Assembly (NCBI GenBank): GCA_002320485.1
Contig: DCKW01000092.1
Span: 1 to 17,190 of the forward strand
Source of the DNA: Micavibrio sp. UBA1664
GTDB lineage: Bacteria > Pseudomonadota > Alphaproteobacteria > Micavibrionales > UBA1664
Reading direction: 5' to 3'
Length of the DNA stretch: 17,190 nucleotides
Shown here: positions 14,880 through 17,190 of the stretch, piece by piece
How the letters are laid out: each line of letters opens with the position of its first letter
Numbering within the stretch: position 1 is the first letter of the stretch
Program-made: the position numbers and the translations under genes
Notes under the pieces: model-generated
The model's input: only the letters and a program-made list of their open reading frames with translations
Databases searched by the model: none
What the model was told of the DNA's origin: nothing

Positions 14880-16262
14880 TCAGGAAATCACAAACGTATT
14901 TTCCCGATGCGGCGTTGACGGTGTAAACGCGGGCACATCAAATGTTTCGGATATCCAGTTCATGTAATAGTGAATGGAAAGCGGTTTTCCCGTCCAACGA
15001 TGGATGGCAGGCGCAAAATATTCGGACCGGGATTTTGCAATAATTTTAACTGTGTCTACCATATTATCTAACGTAACATTCATAAGGGTACCGATCTGAA
15101 AAGCGCCGGCATAACCTGCATTATACGCCTCCCGATCACCGAAAATGCCGCCGCGTGTATGTGCATCCTGAAAGAAGCTGTAATCGTCTGGAAAAATGTT
15201 TTTGAAAGGCTCGATTACATTTGCGAAAACCGCTTCCGGCGGTTGCCCGACATTTTCTTCGTTAACGAGAATTTCTTCAAAGCGGCTATGGACAAAAATA
15301 TCGACCGGATGGCGTAAGGGGTTGGTTTCAATTCTTTTGGTATTTTTATCAACTGTTGTAAAGGCCGCCTTTAACATTGCTTTATCGTAACCGCACTCTT
15401 CCAGTCCGTTTTCTAGGAGGAATGCCAGAAACTCATCGCTATAACCGATATGATATTCAAACATAAACGCAATGGATTCATCCATGGCACGGCCTGCAAC
15501 CATATATCCTGCAGGCATAAACTGGCGATAACAGGCATGCCCGATTTCATGCCAGTTATTCAACAGGCTTTTCAACGGATTATCAGCATTATAAGTAAGG
15601 CCCAGCTTTACACCTTTTTCAATTCCACTTTCAGGATAACCGAGACAAGCCGGAGCTTCGACATTCATTAGCTCTACATTATGATGCAGATCGATTTCCG
15701 CAAGCTCAAGCATTTTCCCGATAATGATATCATGGGTAGTCTGCGGAATATTGGGAACGTCAACATGCGCCTGCCCTTGTCTGTCTCCCACGGCCTTTGC
15801 CAAAGCGTGTATGTGGCTAGCCGAAAACGGGTTGGCAAAACCGGGCGTATGAAACTCCCTTAAAGCCTCATACGGCGTTTCACATTCATAATAGTCCTGA
15901 AGCTCCTCGCCAATACGGATGATATTTTGCACCATCGATTCAAACGGTTCTGTAAATACAGAGAGTTTTCCGGTTTTTTCTGCCTCTCTCGCCCCTTCTA
16001 AAGACCGTTTGCGTTCAATCTGGCGCATAATGGCAAATTGCGGCAATCCATATCCGTAAAATATACGTGACGGGTCGTTTTTATCCCATTGCGCGGCATA
16101 CCATAATTGCAGAGAGTTCTTTACAAATGCAGCGACAGGGCTTTTCTGCGCCAAAAATTGCATCTTTAAGGCCTCGCGCTCGCATAACAGTTTGTAATAA
16201 TTATCCTTGAAAGCCAATTGTTGACCGCCCGCTTCTTTTTCTCTATTGTAATGATAATTCAT
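14880..16262 (-). CDS. Divergent M32-like zinc metallopeptidase
   Basis: Seen: a 460-residue cytoplasmic-type protein with HEIGH (residues 238-242), a following DES (Asp261-Glu262-Ser263), and near the C-terminus FQDAHTRGGIFGDREAYNAGYAGAFQ. This order matches carboxypeptidase Taq (M32), where HExxH binds zinc, the Glu of HES(Q) is the third ligand, and GxxQDxHW..G is a conserved late block. Departures: DES replaces HES, the distance from HEIGH to that Glu is shorter than in the Thermus enzyme, HPF/DxRxT and IRxxAD are not evident, and Trp of the QDxHW motif is Thr. So zinc binding is likely but substrate use may differ from a classical M32 carboxypeptidase. The ATG at 16262 has only a weak ribosome binding site. 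Divergent from greA; an unknown gene follows on the same strand. Confidence 0.8.
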   Translation of the reverse strand: MNYHYNREKEAGGQQLAFKDNYYKLLCEREALKMQFLAQKSPVAAFVKNSLQLWYAAQWDKNDPSRIFYGYGLPQFAIMRQIERKRSLEGAREAEKTGKLSVFTEPFESMVQNIIRIGEELQDYYECETPYEALREFHTPGFANPFSASHIHALAKAVGDRQGQAHVDVPNIPQTTHDIIIGKMLELAEIDLHHNVELMNVEAPACLGYPESGIEKGVKLGLTYNADNPLKSLLNNWHEIGHACYRQFMPAGYMVAGRAMDESIAFMFEYHIGYSDEFLAFLLENGLEECGYDKAMLKAAFTTVDKNTKRIETNPLRHPVDIFVHSRFEEILVNEENVGQPPEAVFANVIEPFKNIFPDDYSFFQDAHTRGGIFGDREAYNAGYAGAFQIGTLMNVTLDNMVDTVKIIAKSRSEYFAPAIHRWTGKPLSIHYYMNWISETFDVPAFTPSTPHRENTFVIS

Positions 16263-16273
16263 TAATTTTTCTT

Positions 16274-16305
16274 AAAAAGACCGCTGTATAATGGCGGCTT
16301 TTTTT
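16274..16305 (+). promoter_or_regulatory. TATAAT box within a terminator-like hairpin upstream of greA
   Basis: In the 63-base divergent gap, CCGC (16281-16284) pairs with GCGG (16294-16297), extended by AAAAAG against C plus seven T (16299-16305), forming a short GC stem with a T-run. Its loop contains TATAAT (16287-16292), which could be the -10 box of greA, with the start about 7 bases later. The hairpin lies only 21 bases before the greA ATG, so it may act as an attenuator if transcription starts upstream, or simply overlap the promoter. Confidence 0.4.
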
Positions 16306-16325
16306 ATATTGAAAGGATATTTGCC

Positions 16326-16802
16326 ATGGTTGATAAAATTCCAATGACAAAATACGGCCATGAAACACTGTCAGCGGAACTGGCAGACCTTAAAAAAGTA
16401 CAGCGTCCGCAGGTAATTGCGGATATTTCGGAGGCGCGCGCGCACGGTGATTTGTCGGAAAATGCCGAATATCACGCGGCAAAGGAACGTCAAAGCTTTA
16501 TCGAAGGCCGTATTCAGGAACTCGAATCCGTACTAGGTCTGGCGGACGTTATTGATATCAGCAAATTTACAGGCGATACCATCCGTTTTGGCGCAACTGT
16601 AAAGGTTGTTGACGAAGACACGGACGAAGAGCATTCATACCAGATTGTCGGCGAATATGAAGGGGACATGGAAAACAACAAGATTTCCCTGACCGCGCCA
16701 CTTTCCAGAGCATTAATCGGTAAGGCTGTCGGTGATTCCGTTTCGGTTCAAACACCGAAAGGTCAAAAAGATTACGAAGTTCTGGACGTTATATATAAAT
16801 AA
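16326..16802 (+). CDS. greA: Transcription elongation factor GreA
   Basis: Binds RNA polymerase through the secondary channel and stimulates RNA cleavage to rescue backtracked complexes. Seen: N-terminal coiled coil (about 12-75), with the tip ARAHGDLSENAEYHAAKE including Asp42 and Glu45, equivalents of the acidic residues essential in E. coli GreA. A C-terminal FKBP-like domain runs from about residue 80 (IRFGATVKVVDEDT... SYQIVGEYEGD ... SLTAPLSRALIGKAVGD). Length 158 is standard. AAAGGA lies 8 bases before the ATG. The stop directly abuts the stop of the convergent gene at 16803. Proximity of carB and greA is frequent in alphaproteobacteria, here with two genes between. Confidence 0.97.
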   Translation: MVDKIPMTKYGHETLSAELADLKKVQRPQVIADISEARAHGDLSENAEYHAAKERQSFIEGRIQELESVLGLADVIDISKFTGDTIRFGATVKVVDEDTDEEHSYQIVGEYEGDMENNKISLTAPLSRALIGKAVGDSVSVQTPKGQKDYEVLDVIYK

Positions 16803-17189
16803 CTATCCACCTTTAACTGATTCATTGGCCAGCGTCTCAATTTCCACGGCGGTGTAATCCAGTTGCTGCGCCAGTTCCGTTACCATTAAGTGGCATATTA
16901 ATTTACCAAGATCATCTTCTGTTTCGCACCAGATATCGAGGATGGGGCGTCTATATAAAACGAGGGTTTTTCGCGGCGAATCAATATATAGCGCGAGCAA
17001 ATCAAAATCCGTCTCAAGCTCCAACTCGCTTTGAATATCTTCAGATGGGAAATCATCAATGGCAATCTCCAACCCGTCAATCAAATCATCCAGTTCCTTC
17101 GGCAGATCGTCAACAAGCGAACGCGCCATCTCGTATAGAATGTCGGAAGAAGGCGGCGCCGAAAAATTAAAATCATGTCTTCGTGTCAT
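16803..17189 (-). CDS. Zincin_1 (metallopeptidase family) protein with lost HExxH, 128 aa
   Basis: Seen: an acidic cytoplasmic protein. Its plan is that of the small bacterial metallopeptidase family (Zincin_1): helix (DILYEMARSLVDDLPKELDDLIDGL), strand IAIDDFP, LLALYIDSP, KTLVLYRRPILDIW, then a final helix where relatives carry HExxHHFG. Here that site reads MVTELAQQLDYTAVEIETL: Glu is kept but the first His is Thr and the next His positions are Gln. Zinc binding is thus unlikely and the protein is probably non-catalytic, although translation is intact and the frame is full. Start ATG at 17189 is one base from the window edge, so a longer N-terminus cannot be excluded. It is convergent with greA without any gap. 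Confidence 0.72.
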   Translation of the reverse strand: MTRRHDFNFSAPPSSDILYEMARSLVDDLPKELDDLIDGLEIAIDDFPSEDIQSELELETDFDLLALYIDSPRKTLVLYRRPILDIWCETEDDLGKLICHLMVTELAQQLDYTAVEIETLANESVKGG

Positions 17190-17190
17190 A

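Noticed and set aside
1..17190. tRNA, rRNA, CRISPR array, insertion sequence or phage genes
   Set aside because: No clover-leaf-like segments, evenly spaced repeats, transposase motifs or terminal inverted repeats were recognised by eye.

Overview
The window reads as a chromosomal segment of an uncultured-type alphaproteobacterium with moderate to low GC. The signs are gene order (dgt / argS / SPOR protein / nagZ on one strand; yqeY divergent from carA; carB followed further on by greA), a candidate EcfG-type general-stress promoter, and a VPLPA-type C-terminal sorting signal. A Micavibrionales- or Rhodospirillales-like lineage is possible, but the window alone cannot fix the rank. No tRNA, rRNA, insertion sequence, phage gene or CRISPR array was seen, and no stretch over 300 bases lacks a gene.

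Layout. From 1 to 6359 nearly everything is on the minus strand. Reading leftwards these are yqeY, a small outer-membrane barrel protein (PagP-like by my reading), dgt, then argS, a membrane-anchored SPOR-domain protein and nagZ, which runs off the left edge. One plus-strand gene of unknown function (3616-4077, TTG start) sits between dgt and argS. From 6444 to 14079 the plus strand carries carA and carB, separated by about 3.2 kb. That gap holds two tiny entericidin-type lipoproteins flanking a periplasmic OB-fold-like protein, a strong bidirectional terminator, a secreted VPLPG-CTERM protein on the minus strand and a beta-carbonic anhydrase. From 14083 to 17189 there are an unknown minus-strand protein, a divergent M32-like metallopeptidase, greA on the plus strand, and a Zincin_1-like protein that has lost its HExxH histidines.

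How the genes work together. carA, carB and the carbonic anhydrase next to carB can be joined functionally, because carbamoyl-phosphate synthetase consumes bicarbonate, glutamine and ATP. dgt, argS and yqeY are housekeeping genes of nucleotide pools and translation; the SPOR protein and nagZ concern peptidoglycan binding and turnover. The entericidin/OB-fold cassette looks like an envelope-stress unit: the promoter before the OB-fold gene has the GGAAC-N17-CGTA form, and the group ends in a clean hairpin terminator.

Most noteworthy are the entericidin-OB-entericidin cassette with its putative EcfG promoter, two metallopeptidase relatives with altered active-site motifs, a PagP-like barrel with Asn in place of the catalytic Asp, and two unrecognised proteins inserted tail-to-tail against dgt and carB. 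I see no complete new system that can be claimed from sequence alone; the stress cassette is the best candidate.
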